A model generated the notes under the pieces. That model searched no databases. It was not told the origin of the DNA and saw only the letters and a program-made list of their open reading frames with translations. The position numbers and the translations under genes are program-made. This document shows positions 26,257 through 34,763 of a DNA stretch of 64,000 nt, piece by piece; positions within the stretch are counted from its first letter, which is position 1, and each line of letters starts with the position of its first letter. Origin of the DNA: a bacterium (lineage in GTDB: Bacteria > Vulcanimicrobiota > Vulcanimicrobiia > Vulcanimicrobiales > SCRA01); the NCBI GenBank assembly GCA_004298675.1, contig SCRI01000002.1, positions 33,396 through 97,395 on the forward strand. Reading direction: 5' to 3'.

Positions 26257-27125
26257 CCGAACAGGCCCTCCGTCCCGAAGAGGCCGCGCGGACGGATCAG
26301 CAGTACGACAGCCATCAGGATGTACATGATGATCTCATTGGCGGCCGGCACGAACAGCGTCGTGACGCTGATCGCCAAGCCCACCAGTAGGCCGCCTACG
26401 ATGCTGCCGAAGAGGCTACCCATGCCGCCGATGATCGCCACGACGAACGCCGGCATCAGCAGCGCGTTACCCATGGTCGGCGAGAGGCCCAGCAGACCCG
26501 AAGCGAGCACTCCGGCCAAGCCCGCCAGCGCCATGCCCAACGCGAAGTTGACCATGTAGAGCAGCTGCGTGTTGGTGCCCATGGCCGAGATCATCTCGGT
26601 GTCCTGGATGGCTGCGCGCAGGCGCAAGCCGAAGCGCGTCCGCCACAAGAAGAGCGCGAGCGCCACCATGGCCGCTGCCAGCACCCCCGCGATGAACAGC
26701 CGCAGCGTTGGGAACTGCATGAAGCCCAACGAGATGCCGCCTCCAAGGACGCCCGGGGCCGAGAACGGTACGCCGTTCGGCCCCCAGATCAATCGATAGA
26801 CCTCCTCCGCGATCAGCGAGAGGCCGAAGGTCAACAACAAGCTGAAAATTGGATCGCGCTTGTACAGCGGCACGATCAGCAGACGCTCGACCACCACGCC
26901 TACCACGACGGTCAGCAACGGTGCGAGGAGCAATGCGAACCAAAACGACGTGCCCTTCGACACCAGCGTAAACGCCAAGTAGCCCGCCAACGTAAGGAAG
27001 CTTCCGTGAGCGAGGTTGATCGTGCCCGTCAGATTCATGATCAGTGAGAGGCCGATCGCGACGAAGGCGTAAAACGCGCCGAGGACAAGACCGTTGAAGA
27101 CCGATGGTACGACGTTGGATAGCAT
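26253..27125 (-). CDS. livH: branched-chain-type ABC transporter permease LivH
   Basis: A 290-residue permease with about eight hydrophobic helices. The N-terminal MNLTGTINLAHGSFLTLAGY and the loop FGLRLRAAIQDTEMISAMG are diagnostic for LivH. The C-terminus ends with a run of MAVVLLIRPRGLFG seen in most family members. It is the first permease gene after a hairpin that separates it from its binding-protein gene. Confidence 0.94.
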   Translation of the reverse strand: MLSNVVPSVFNGLVLGAFYAFVAIGLSLIMNLTGTINLAHGSFLTLAGYLAFTLVSKGTSFWFALLLAPLLTVVVGVVVERLLIVPLYKRDPIFSLLLTFGLSLIAEEVYRLIWGPNGVPFSAPGVLGGGISLGFMQFPTLRLFIAGVLAAAMVALALFLWRTRFGLRLRAAIQDTEMISAMGTNTQLLYMVNFALGMALAGLAGVLASGLLGLSPTMGNALLMPAFVVAIIGGMGSLFGSIVGGLLVGLAISVTTLFVPAANEIIMYILMAVVLLIRPRGLFGTEGLFG

Positions 27126-27138
27126 CTCTTTATCCTAT

Positions 27139-27168
27139 GACGGGGAGCCGCCGAAGCGGCACCCCGTC
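27139..27168 (-). terminator. hairpin between binding-protein gene and livH
   Basis: GACGGGG-A-GCCGC, loop CGAA, GCGGC-A-CCCCGTC form a 12-bp stem with one A-A mismatch. It lies in the leader between the substrate-binding protein stop and the livH start, on the same transcript. Such hairpins usually attenuate readthrough or stabilise the upstream mRNA, so that binding protein exceeds permease. No T-tract follows. Confidence 0.6.
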
Positions 27169-27205
27169 GTCGTCGGAAGCGGTGTAACCCGGCCGGATCC
27201 GGAGA

Positions 27206-28477
27206 TCAAGACGGGTACTTGAGGTTACAGACCTGTGCCTGCTCGGCGGTAGTTTTGGAGATCTTGTCCGCCGGCTGGCGATCGATCACGTTGAAGATGT
27301 CGTCCTTATCCGCGGCCGTGCCGTGCGAGCGCACCTCAACGAAGTAGTTCGGCCACATGAGCTGGTGATCGGTACCGCGGTAGTAAGCGCCGCCGTCCCA
27401 GATCGTCTCGAAATGCGCGTTCTCCAATTTACGCGCCACTTTGACGGGATCCGTGGACTTGGTTTCGTTCATCGCCCACAGCATGCGGTCTAAGGTGACG
27501 TAGCCGAAAGCGCTGCGCGCGCTGGGCGGTGTGTTGTGCTTGGCGCGGTACTCCTTGACGAAGTTCGCGGCCGCCGTGTTGTGCTTGCCGAATACCAGAT
27601 CGCTATTATAGTACCACTCCACGCCCCAGTAGCCGACGCGCGACTCCGGCGGGAGGGCGAGGAAGGGCTCGAGCTCAGCCTGCGGGCCCGCCACCGGGAA
27701 CTTCTTGAGCAGCCCAAAGGAGTTGGCTTGCTTCAGGAAGTTGACGAAATCGGCGCCCGCCAGCAACACGATGATGACATCCGGCTTGGCCGGTCCGATC
27801 TTCGTGATGTAGGTGCTGAAGTCGCTGGTACCCAGCGGAGTCAAGTCGTTGGCAACGATCGTTCCGCCGACTTTCTTGATGACGGCCTCGTAGCCCGCGG
27901 CCAGCGAGTGGCCAAAGGCGTAGTCCGGCGTGATCATGTACCACTTCTTGCCGAACTTCTTGGCGATCGACAGGCCCGTTGCCTGAGTCTCCTGCCAGGC
28001 CGTATGGCAGGTGCGGAAGACGTCCCAATGACACTGCGCGCCGGTGACGGGATCGGTGTGTCCGCCGGTGACCATGTAGAGCGCGCCCAGCGAGTTGGCC
28101 GCGCCGCTGGCCGAGAGCGCGATGGCGCTGTTGACGGTCCCGTAGACCGCGGCGACTTTGTCCTGGTTGACGAGCTTGCGGACTTTTTGAACGGCGACGC
28201 CGGGGTCGTTCTGATCGTCCTCGACGACGACCTCGACCTTGCGCCCCATCACGCCGCCCTTCTTGTTCCAGTGCTCCAGCGCCAAGGCGGCGCCGAAGAC
28301 TTCAGGCTGCGAGATGTCCACGTAGACGCCGGAGAGCTCGGCGATCTGCCCGATCTTGAGCACGTCGGCGGCTTCGCCCCGGCTGGGAATGAAGGCGGGG
28401 AAGCCCGCGCTGAGGGCTGCGGCACCAACGGCCGCGCCTTCGAGGAAGCTCTCGCGAGAGATCGACTGGTTACCCAA
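27206..28477 (-). CDS. branched-chain-type ABC transporter substrate-binding protein, copy 2
   Basis: A 423-residue periplasmic binding protein, the same length as the copy at 21616-22887 and strongly similar throughout. The N-terminus (SISRESFLEGAAVGAAALSA, then GFPAFIPSRGEAADVLKIGQ) is a Tat-like or Sec signal. I start it at TTG 28477, which has GGGAGG at good spacing and gives exactly the length of the paralogue; longer open extensions lack signal features. Both copies keep Cys residues in CHW, CHT and a C-terminal CNL motif. It heads the livHMGF operon and follows a CoA-ligase gene by 161 bp. Confidence 0.9.
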   Translation of the reverse strand: MGNQSISRESFLEGAAVGAAALSAGFPAFIPSRGEAADVLKIGQIAELSGVYVDISQPEVFGAALALEHWNKKGGVMGRKVEVVVEDDQNDPGVAVQKVRKLVNQDKVAAVYGTVNSAIALSASGAANSLGALYMVTGGHTDPVTGAQCHWDVFRTCHTAWQETQATGLSIAKKFGKKWYMITPDYAFGHSLAAGYEAVIKKVGGTIVANDLTPLGTSDFSTYITKIGPAKPDVIIVLLAGADFVNFLKQANSFGLLKKFPVAGPQAELEPFLALPPESRVGYWGVEWYYNSDLVFGKHNTAAANFVKEYRAKHNTPPSARSAFGYVTLDRMLWAMNETKSTDPVKVARKLENAHFETIWDGGAYYRGTDHQLMWPNYFVEVRSHGTAADKDDIFNVIDRQPADKISKTTAEQAQVCNLKYPS

Positions 28478-28638
28478 ATGACACCTCCCGGCGCGCGTAT
28501 CGGCGGCTTCACAAAAGTCGCTCGCGCGCGTTGAAAAACAGAAACTTGCGAAATGACTTTCCAATGAGAACCAGGGCGCTGGATTTTTCCTTATCGGCCC
28601 GCGCGACCTGCTCGCGCGGCCCAAAAACTGTCGGGACG

Positions 28639-30138
28639 CTACGACCCCTCGATCATTCGGCGCAGCGTCGGCTTGTCGAGCTTGCCCATCGCGTTGCGCG
28701 GGAGCGACTCGAGAAAGCGAACTTCACGCGGCACCTTGAAGCTGGCGATACGCTCGCGCAGGTGCGTCAGCAGCGCCTCCACGTCGACTCGGACGCCCGG
28801 CAGCGGTGCGACAAAAGCAAGGGGCACTTCTCCTCGCGCCGCTTCGCGCAGCGGAACGACGGCGCTCTCTTTCACACCTGGAAATGCGTCGATCTCCTCC
28901 TCGATCTCGCGCGGGTAGACATTGAAGCCGCCGGAGATGATCATCTCCTTGAGGCGCCCGACGATGGCATAACTGCGCGATTGCGGATCGAGACGCGCCA
29001 GATCCCCGCTGCGGAACCAACGCCGCCCCCCGTCGTCGGTGAGGAAGGCCGCCGCGGTGGCCTGGGGGTTGCGGAAGTAGCCGGAAAAGACGTTTGGCCC
29101 CCAGATGCAGAGCTCGCCCACCTCGCCGTCGGCCAAGCGGGCCCCACTGATTTGATCGACAATACAGGCTTCGACGCCGGGAAACGGCAGGCCGACCGCA
29201 CCGGGGATGCGCGGGCCGCCGTAGCGGTTGGTCAGGCACATCATGGTCTCGGTGGCGCCGTAGCGCTCGAGGATCTCCTGGCCAAAGCGCTCGCGGAACA
29301 GCCCCCACACCTCCGCCGAGAGCGCCGCCGAGCCGCTGACCCAGAGCCGCAGCGCCGGAGGACGGCGCTCTCCGAGCCGTTCCAACAGGCGCACGTACAT
29401 CGTGGGGACGCCGAAGAACATCGTCGCCCGCTCCCGCTCGAGCAGCTCGAGCATCGACTCGGCATCGAAGCGGCGCTCGACGACGATCGTCGAGCCGTTC
29501 ACGAGGGTGGTCCCCAGCGCCACCTGGAGACCGTGTACGTGAAAGAGCGGCAGCGCGATGCAGAGGACGTCGTCGGGGCGCCAGCGCCACGCCGTCCGCA
29601 CCGCCGCGGCGCTCGCGGCCAGGGCCCGGTGCGGGATCATGGCCCCCTTCGCCCGCCCGGTGGTACCCGACGTGAAGATGATCAGCGCGACCGTCTCCGG
29701 GCGGGCGTCGAACTCCCGCCAGGCGGCGGGCACGGGGTACTCCTCGGCCACCCGCTCGATCTCGGCGGCCTCGATCACGCGCTCTCCGAAGCCCGTCTTG
29801 CGGGCCTCGGCGGCGAGGGCACCCGCGCTCACGATCCCCCGCACCTCCGCATCCTCCCAGACGACGACGGCATCGCGATCGCGATAGAGCGGATTGGTCG
29901 GAACCACCACCAAGCCCGCGCGCAAGGCGCCGAGATAGGCGTCGACGAAGGCCAGTTGGTTCTCTAGATAGATCGCCAGACGGTCCCCCGGTGCGTGGCC
30001 TTGGGCGCTCAGCCATGCGGCAACGCGGCGCGAGCGCTCCTCCAGCGCACCGTAGGAGAGGCGGCGGCCGTCCATCACCAAGGCGGTGTGGTCGCGGCGG
30101 TCGCGCACCGAGCCCGCAAAAAGGTCGAGCAGCGTCAT
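28639..30138 (-). CDS. acyl-CoA synthetase, MatB/ACSF3-like (ANL superfamily)
   Basis: The 499-residue adenylate-forming enzyme has the P-loop IIFTSGTTGRAKGAMIPHRA, the A5 motif ILERYGATETMMCLTNRYGG, the A7/A8 region RWFRSGDLARLD and GRLKEMIISGGFNVYPREIE, and the catalytic Lys near the end in PRNAMGKLDKPTL. The A5 region and the short length resemble malonyl-CoA synthetase MatB and human ACSF3, but the substrate could be another short or medium acid. ATG 30138 follows GGAGG. Its position upstream of an uptake operon suggests activation of an imported acid. Confidence 0.88.
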   Translation of the reverse strand: MTLLDLFAGSVRDRRDHTALVMDGRRLSYGALEERSRRVAAWLSAQGHAPGDRLAIYLENQLAFVDAYLGALRAGLVVVPTNPLYRDRDAVVVWEDAEVRGIVSAGALAAEARKTGFGERVIEAAEIERVAEEYPVPAAWREFDARPETVALIIFTSGTTGRAKGAMIPHRALAASAAAVRTAWRWRPDDVLCIALPLFHVHGLQVALGTTLVNGSTIVVERRFDAESMLELLERERATMFFGVPTMYVRLLERLGERRPPALRLWVSGSAALSAEVWGLFRERFGQEILERYGATETMMCLTNRYGGPRIPGAVGLPFPGVEACIVDQISGARLADGEVGELCIWGPNVFSGYFRNPQATAAAFLTDDGGRRWFRSGDLARLDPQSRSYAIVGRLKEMIISGGFNVYPREIEEEIDAFPGVKESAVVPLREAARGEVPLAFVAPLPGVRVDVEALLTHLRERIASFKVPREVRFLESLPRNAMGKLDKPTLRRMIEGS

Positions 30139-30343
30139 GGTCCTCCAGCCCTCCGGAACGGCTGCCCATTCCAGGGCGCGCCGCGGGCACCCTCCAGCCC
30201 GACGAAGGACCACCGCGCCCACGGCGGGAAAGGCGCGCCCCTAGGCGCCCTCGTGGTGCCGGAGAAGTCTCGAGCGGTGCGCCGCGTGCTTTACATGCGC
30301 GTAGCTGTGGATAGGCTTCGGCCGATCTTGGCCGTGAGCCCCC

Positions 30344-33265
30344 GTGGCGCGTAACCGCCGCGCCCCGCGCTACAACATACGAACGAAAGGTAACATAGGC
30401 AAACACGTGCCGACGGAAATCCTCATTTCGAGCGACCCCTGGGAGAACCGAGTCGCCATCGTCGAGGACGGTACTCTCTCCGAAATCTACTTCGAGCGCG
30501 AAGAAAAAATCATCGGCTCCATCTACAAGGGCAAAGTACAGAACGTCTTGCCCGGGATGGGAGCCAGCTTCGTCGACATCGGGCTGGGGCGCAACGCGTT
30601 CCTCTACGTCGACGACATCAATCGTCAGCCGCTGAATATCGGCGACGTCGAGATCACGCAGGGGCGCAGTGGTTGGACCATCAGTGAGAAGGTCAATCGC
30701 GGCGACGACGTCTTGGTGCAGATCGTCAAAGAGCCGCGCGGTCTCAAGGGCGCGCGTGTCTCGACGAACATCTCGCTGCCTGGCCGCTATCTGATCCTCA
30801 TGCCGACGGGCCGCTACTCGGGTGTCTCGCGCAAGATCGAGAGCGCCGAGGAGCGCAACCGCCTCAAAGCCGTCATGAAGCGCATCCGCCCGGAGGGCAT
30901 GGCGACGATCGTGCGCACGGCCGCCGCCGGCGTGAGCGAGGCGGAGCTGATCGCCGATCTCGGCGTGATGATCCGCATGTGGCATGGGATACTCGAATCG
31001 TACAAGCGTCCCAAGGCCCCCGCGCTACTGCACAAGGACATGAACCTCGTCTACAAAGCGGCACGCGATTTTCTCACGCCCGACGTCGACGCCATGTGGA
31101 TCGACGACGCGCAGGAGTTCGAGAAGGTTCGCGACTTCCTGCGGCTGCTGGGGCCGCAGTACCTGGATCGCGTCCAGCATTACGCCGGCAACCTCTTCCA
31201 CGATCGCGGCATCGATGAAGAGATCCAGAAGCTGCTGCGTCCCAAGGTGTGGCTGCCCTCAGGCGGCTACCTCATCATCGACCATACCGAGGCCCTGACC
31301 GTCATCGACGTCAACTCCGGAAAGTTCACCGGAGGCAAGAACCTCGAGGACACGATCGTCAGGACGAACATCGAAGCCGCGGCGGAGATCGCACGCCAAG
31401 TACGCATGCGCGACATCGGCGGCATCATCGTCTGCGATTTCATCGACATGGCGCGCGAGAGCGAGCGCAACAAAGTCATCACCACGCTCGAAGCGGGTCT
31501 GCGCAAGGACCGCACGCGCACGACCATCCAGTCGTTCAGCGCGCTGGGGTTGCTGGAGTTCACCCGCAAGCGCGTCGGCAAGGACCTGGAGCAGCAGCTG
31601 CGCGGATCGTGTCCGACGTGCAACGGTTTGGGGACGGTGATGTCGCCCGAGTCGATGGCCGTCGAGGCACTGCGCTCGATTCGCAGTCTGTGCGCGAACG
31701 AGCCCGCCGGCGACGCGCCCGTCTTCGTCGAGTGCGCACCCAGCGTGGGGGCGCAGATCGTCTTCTGGATGGAGGCCGAGAAGCGCGGCCTGAGCGAGCA
31801 GATCGCGCGGCCGATCGCCGTGCGCGTCGACGCTACCATCCCGCCGGAGAAGTTGCGCATCAACATCGTCGGCCGCCAGCGCGCGGCCGGGCGCAAGGAG
31901 ACGCTGACGACGCTGCCCGTTCCGAAGGTAAGCGTCGGCAGCGAAGTCGAGGTCGAACTCCTGAACCTGCGCCTGCCCAACCCGCAGTCCGCGGTAGCGG
32001 TGGTCGACGGCTTCCTGGTGGAGGTCGAGAACGCCGGCGCCGGCATGGGACAGACCACGACGATCAAGGTCCTGGAGATCGACGAGGACGCGATGTTCGC
32101 CGAGCCGGAGACGCCGATCGTCGCGGCCCTGCCTGGCGAGGGGAAGCGCAAGCGGCGCCGCGGCGGGCGCGGCCGCAAGCGTGCGCTTACCGCGGCCGAG
32201 CAGACCGAAGAGTTGCGTGAATTGGCGGAGGAGGCCTCGAAGGGCAACGGCGCCCGCCCGGCGCTGGGCATCTCTACCGCCAGTGAGGCCGCCGAGGAAG
32301 AAGAGGCCGAAGCCAAGCAAGACGCGGCGGCCGATGCCGATGCTGGCGCTATCGTGATCGGGGATGGCGAGGCCACCGAGGGGCACCGCCGCCGCCGGCG
32401 CCGGCGCCGCCGCCGCCATCGCGACACCGAAGCCGCCGCCGAAGTGGGGATCGTCCCCGCCAGCCTGGAGGCCCAGTTGGAGGAGGCGTCCGAGCCCGCT
32501 CGGGACGCGTCCGCTGAGGGCGAGAGTCCCTCCGAAGCCGACGCTCACCGGCGCCGGCGCCGCCGCCGCCGCCGGCGGGGCGGGCGCGGGGGAGCCGGAG
32601 AGTCCGCGACGCCGCTGGCAGCGGAGCGGGAGATCTTCCGCGTTCACCCGCAGGGAGCCGCGGAGCCTACGGGGCAGCGCGCGCCCTCGACGGCCATCGT
32701 CTCACAGCGCGTCGAGCTCGCCGTCGAGCCGCCTCCGCCGCACTTGGTCGCCGCACAGGAGGAGGCGAAAGTCGCCAAGCCCGCGCGCCGCCGGACGACC
32801 CGCGCGAAGAGCGGGGGCGCCATCGAGACGGCCGCCGTACCGGCGCTGCCCTCAGCCGACGGTGCCCGGGCGGAGGAGCCTCCCAAGCCCAAGCGCCGCA
32901 CGGCGCGCGCGAAGACGGCCGAACCGGTGGAGGCGAATGCCACCGCGCAACTCGACTCGTTCGGCCAGCCCGTGAAGGCCAAGCGCACGCCCAGCCGCGC
33001 CAAACCAGCAGCGAAGGCAACGGCGCCTGCCGCCAAGGCACCTGCGAAGGCCACAGCGGCCAAGGCCGCAGAGGCTAAACCCAAGCCGCGCACGACACGC
33101 GCCAAAGCCGCCGCGGTCGATCCCGCAGAGGTGATCAAGGCTGCCTCCGCCGCGAAGTCCGCAATCAAGGCCAAGGCACGCGCGGCCAAGGACGCGGCCG
33201 CCGAAAAGGATGCCAAGCCCGCGAAGAAACGGACCACGACCCGGCGCACCACGACCAAGACCTAA
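30344..33265 (+). CDS. Rne/Rng family ribonuclease with long basic tail
   Basis: The 973-residue protein has an RNase E/G catalytic half (about residues 1-530): an S1 domain (GSIYKGKVQNVLPGMGASFV), DNase I-like Asp residues near 321 (VIDVNSGKFTGG) and 364 (IVCDFIDMARES), and the zinc-link cysteines in SCPTCNGLG near 422. The second half is low-complexity: Arg-rich blocks near 685 and 745, then Ala/Lys-rich histone-H1-like repeats with T-R-A-K units to the end. It should cut single-stranded RNA and may scaffold a degradosome. GTG 30344 is the listed start; GTG 30407 is an alternative nearer the domain. Confidence 0.92.
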   Translation: MARNRRAPRYNIRTKGNIGKHVPTEILISSDPWENRVAIVEDGTLSEIYFEREEKIIGSIYKGKVQNVLPGMGASFVDIGLGRNAFLYVDDINRQPLNIGDVEITQGRSGWTISEKVNRGDDVLVQIVKEPRGLKGARVSTNISLPGRYLILMPTGRYSGVSRKIESAEERNRLKAVMKRIRPEGMATIVRTAAAGVSEAELIADLGVMIRMWHGILESYKRPKAPALLHKDMNLVYKAARDFLTPDVDAMWIDDAQEFEKVRDFLRLLGPQYLDRVQHYAGNLFHDRGIDEEIQKLLRPKVWLPSGGYLIIDHTEALTVIDVNSGKFTGGKNLEDTIVRTNIEAAAEIARQVRMRDIGGIIVCDFIDMARESERNKVITTLEAGLRKDRTRTTIQSFSALGLLEFTRKRVGKDLEQQLRGSCPTCNGLGTVMSPESMAVEALRSIRSLCANEPAGDAPVFVECAPSVGAQIVFWMEAEKRGLSEQIARPIAVRVDATIPPEKLRINIVGRQRAAGRKETLTTLPVPKVSVGSEVEVELLNLRLPNPQSAVAVVDGFLVEVENAGAGMGQTTTIKVLEIDEDAMFAEPETPIVAALPGEGKRKRRRGGRGRKRALTAAEQTEELRELAEEASKGNGARPALGISTASEAAEEEEAEAKQDAAADADAGAIVIGDGEATEGHRRRRRRRRRRHRDTEAAAEVGIVPASLEAQLEEASEPARDASAEGESPSEADAHRRRRRRRRRRGGRGGAGESATPLAAEREIFRVHPQGAAEPTGQRAPSTAIVSQRVELAVEPPPPHLVAAQEEAKVAKPARRRTTRAKSGGAIETAAVPALPSADGARAEEPPKPKRRTARAKTAEPVEANATAQLDSFGQPVKAKRTPSRAKPAAKATAPAAKAPAKATAAKAAEAKPKPRTTRAKAAAVDPAEVIKAASAAKSAIKAKARAAKDAAAEKDAKPAKKRTTTRRTTTKT

Positions 33266-33288
33266 CGCACGGCGTGCCGGAAAAGCAT

Positions 33289-33316
33289 GAGGGCGGCCCC
33301 TAGCGGGGCCGCCCTC
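33289..33316. terminator. 12-bp perfect bidirectional terminator hairpin
   Basis: GAGGGCGGCCCC pairs perfectly with GGGGCCGCCCTC around a TAGC loop, between the convergent ribonuclease and S41 peptidase genes (stops 24 and 14 bases away). The bases after it on the plus strand (GCGCGTTTGCTC) include only a short T-run. Confidence 0.75.
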
Positions 33317-33329
33317 GCGCGTTTGCTCG

Positions 33330-34709
33330 CTAGCGGGCCGAGGTCTCCTGTCCGCCCTGCGCCAGCCGCTGGTTGAGGTAGCCCAGCGCGCGCTCCAGCT
33401 GTGGGTCGTGCCCCGGCTCGCCGAAGCGCGCGTCGCGCACGTCCTTCGAGACGATGTCCGGCTCGATGCCCTGGTGATCGATGTCCCGTCCGCGCGGCGT
33501 GAAGTAACGCGCTGTCGTGATCTTGATCGCGGAGCCGTCACCCAGCGGGTAGATTGTCTGCACCACGCCCTTCCCGAAGGTACGTGTGCCGATCAAGATG
33601 CCGACGCCGGAATCCTGGATCGCTCCCGAGGTGATCTCCGATGCCGACGCCGTATATCCGTTGACCAGCACGACCAGCGGTCTGGGCGCAATCGCCGTGC
33701 TCTCCGCATCGTAGGTCGTGACATTGGAGGCGCGGCTCTCGACGCTGACGATGGGGCCGTCCGGGATGAATTTCGAGGCGACGTCGATGGCGGCGTTGAG
33801 ATAACCTCCGCCGTTGTTGCGCAGATCCAGCACGAATGCGCGCGCTCCCTGCTTCCCCAACTCATCCAACGCCTGGCTCAGCTCGCGCGCCGTGTCTTGG
33901 CCGAAAACCGTGAGCGCGACGTAGCCGATCTTGCCCGCCAGCATGCGGTCGAAGACGCTGGGCGCGTGGATCTCTTGGCGCGTGAGGGGGAGCGTCCCGA
34001 GCGCCTTGCCGTCCCGCTGCACTGCGAGCTGCAGTTGCGTACCGGTCTTGCCGCGGATCATCTTCGAGTCGGCCTCGACCGGCAACCCTTTGGTGCTCTT
34101 GCCATCCACGGAAAGGATCAGATCCCCAGGCTCCAGGCCCGCTTTGCTGGCCGGCCCACCCGAGATGACTTGGCGCACCAGCAGATACTTGGACTGATCG
34201 TCGACGTCGATCACGACACCGATGCCCGAGAACTTGGTGCCGTCGAGACCCTCGTTGAGCTCGGCATACTCTTTGGGATCGAGAAAGACCGTCCAACGGT
34301 CGTGCAGCGAACTCAGCATACCGCCGATGGCACTGTAGGTCAGGTTCTTCGGCGCAACCCTACCGCCGGATGCCCGCAGCGCCGCCTGCACTTCGGCGTC
34401 AAGCGAGCGGATATTCTGCCCGGGCGCGGCCGCGGCTCTGATCGGCGGAAGCTCCGCGTTCTTCACGCCGGCTTTCACAAGGTAGGCGAGCATCCCGCTA
34501 CGGGCTCCGTCGAGCAGCAACTGCGGGTCGACCTTCTTGTAGAACTCGTTGGTGGCGCGCGCATAGCTTGTCTCCAGCTCTTGCTGCTCGCCGCTAGAGA
34601 GCACCGGCGCGGTCGCGGAAGTGGCCGCAGCAGGAATCAACGGAACCGCCAACAACGCGGCGGCGACCATGAGGGCAGAGGTTATCCGTGAGCATCGCAT
34701 CGTGTTCAT
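33330..34709 (-). CDS. C-terminal processing peptidase (S41), copy 1
   Basis: A 459-residue secreted or membrane-anchored serine protease. It has a signal sequence (TSALMVAAALLAVPLIPAAA), a PDZ domain (about 155-240, GPASKAGLEPGDLILSVDGK) and the S41 core with the Ser-Lys dyad in NGYTASASEITSGAIQ and GTRTFGKGVVQTIYP. CtpA-type enzymes trim envelope proteins and peptidoglycan hydrolases from the C-terminus. ATG 34709 follows AGGAAA; an open extension to 34742 is not needed. It follows a second S41 gene by 54 bp and lies downstream of the EnvC-like gene. Confidence 0.93.
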   Translation of the reverse strand: MNTMRCSRITSALMVAAALLAVPLIPAAATSATAPVLSSGEQQELETSYARATNEFYKKVDPQLLLDGARSGMLAYLVKAGVKNAELPPIRAAAAPGQNIRSLDAEVQAALRASGGRVAPKNLTYSAIGGMLSSLHDRWTVFLDPKEYAELNEGLDGTKFSGIGVVIDVDDQSKYLLVRQVISGGPASKAGLEPGDLILSVDGKSTKGLPVEADSKMIRGKTGTQLQLAVQRDGKALGTLPLTRQEIHAPSVFDRMLAGKIGYVALTVFGQDTARELSQALDELGKQGARAFVLDLRNNGGGYLNAAIDVASKFIPDGPIVSVESRASNVTTYDAESTAIAPRPLVVLVNGYTASASEITSGAIQDSGVGILIGTRTFGKGVVQTIYPLGDGSAIKITTARYFTPRGRDIDHQGIEPDIVSKDVRDARFGEPGHDPQLERALGYLNQRLAQGGQETSAR

Positions 34710-34763
34710 TCTGTGTTTCCTACCCGTGATTTCGGGCATCATTGCAGGCGTGCCCCGTCGCCG

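Noticed and set aside
28724-30985. 753-codon minus-strand open frame spanning the CoA ligase and the ribonuclease start
   Set aside because: It runs across two well supported genes in another frame and shows no recognisable domain.
32380-32600. Arg-rich runs in the ribonuclease as a possible frameshift
   Set aside because: The frame stays open through a normal acidic/basic alternating tail to a single stop followed by a terminator; such tails are usual for Rne proteins.
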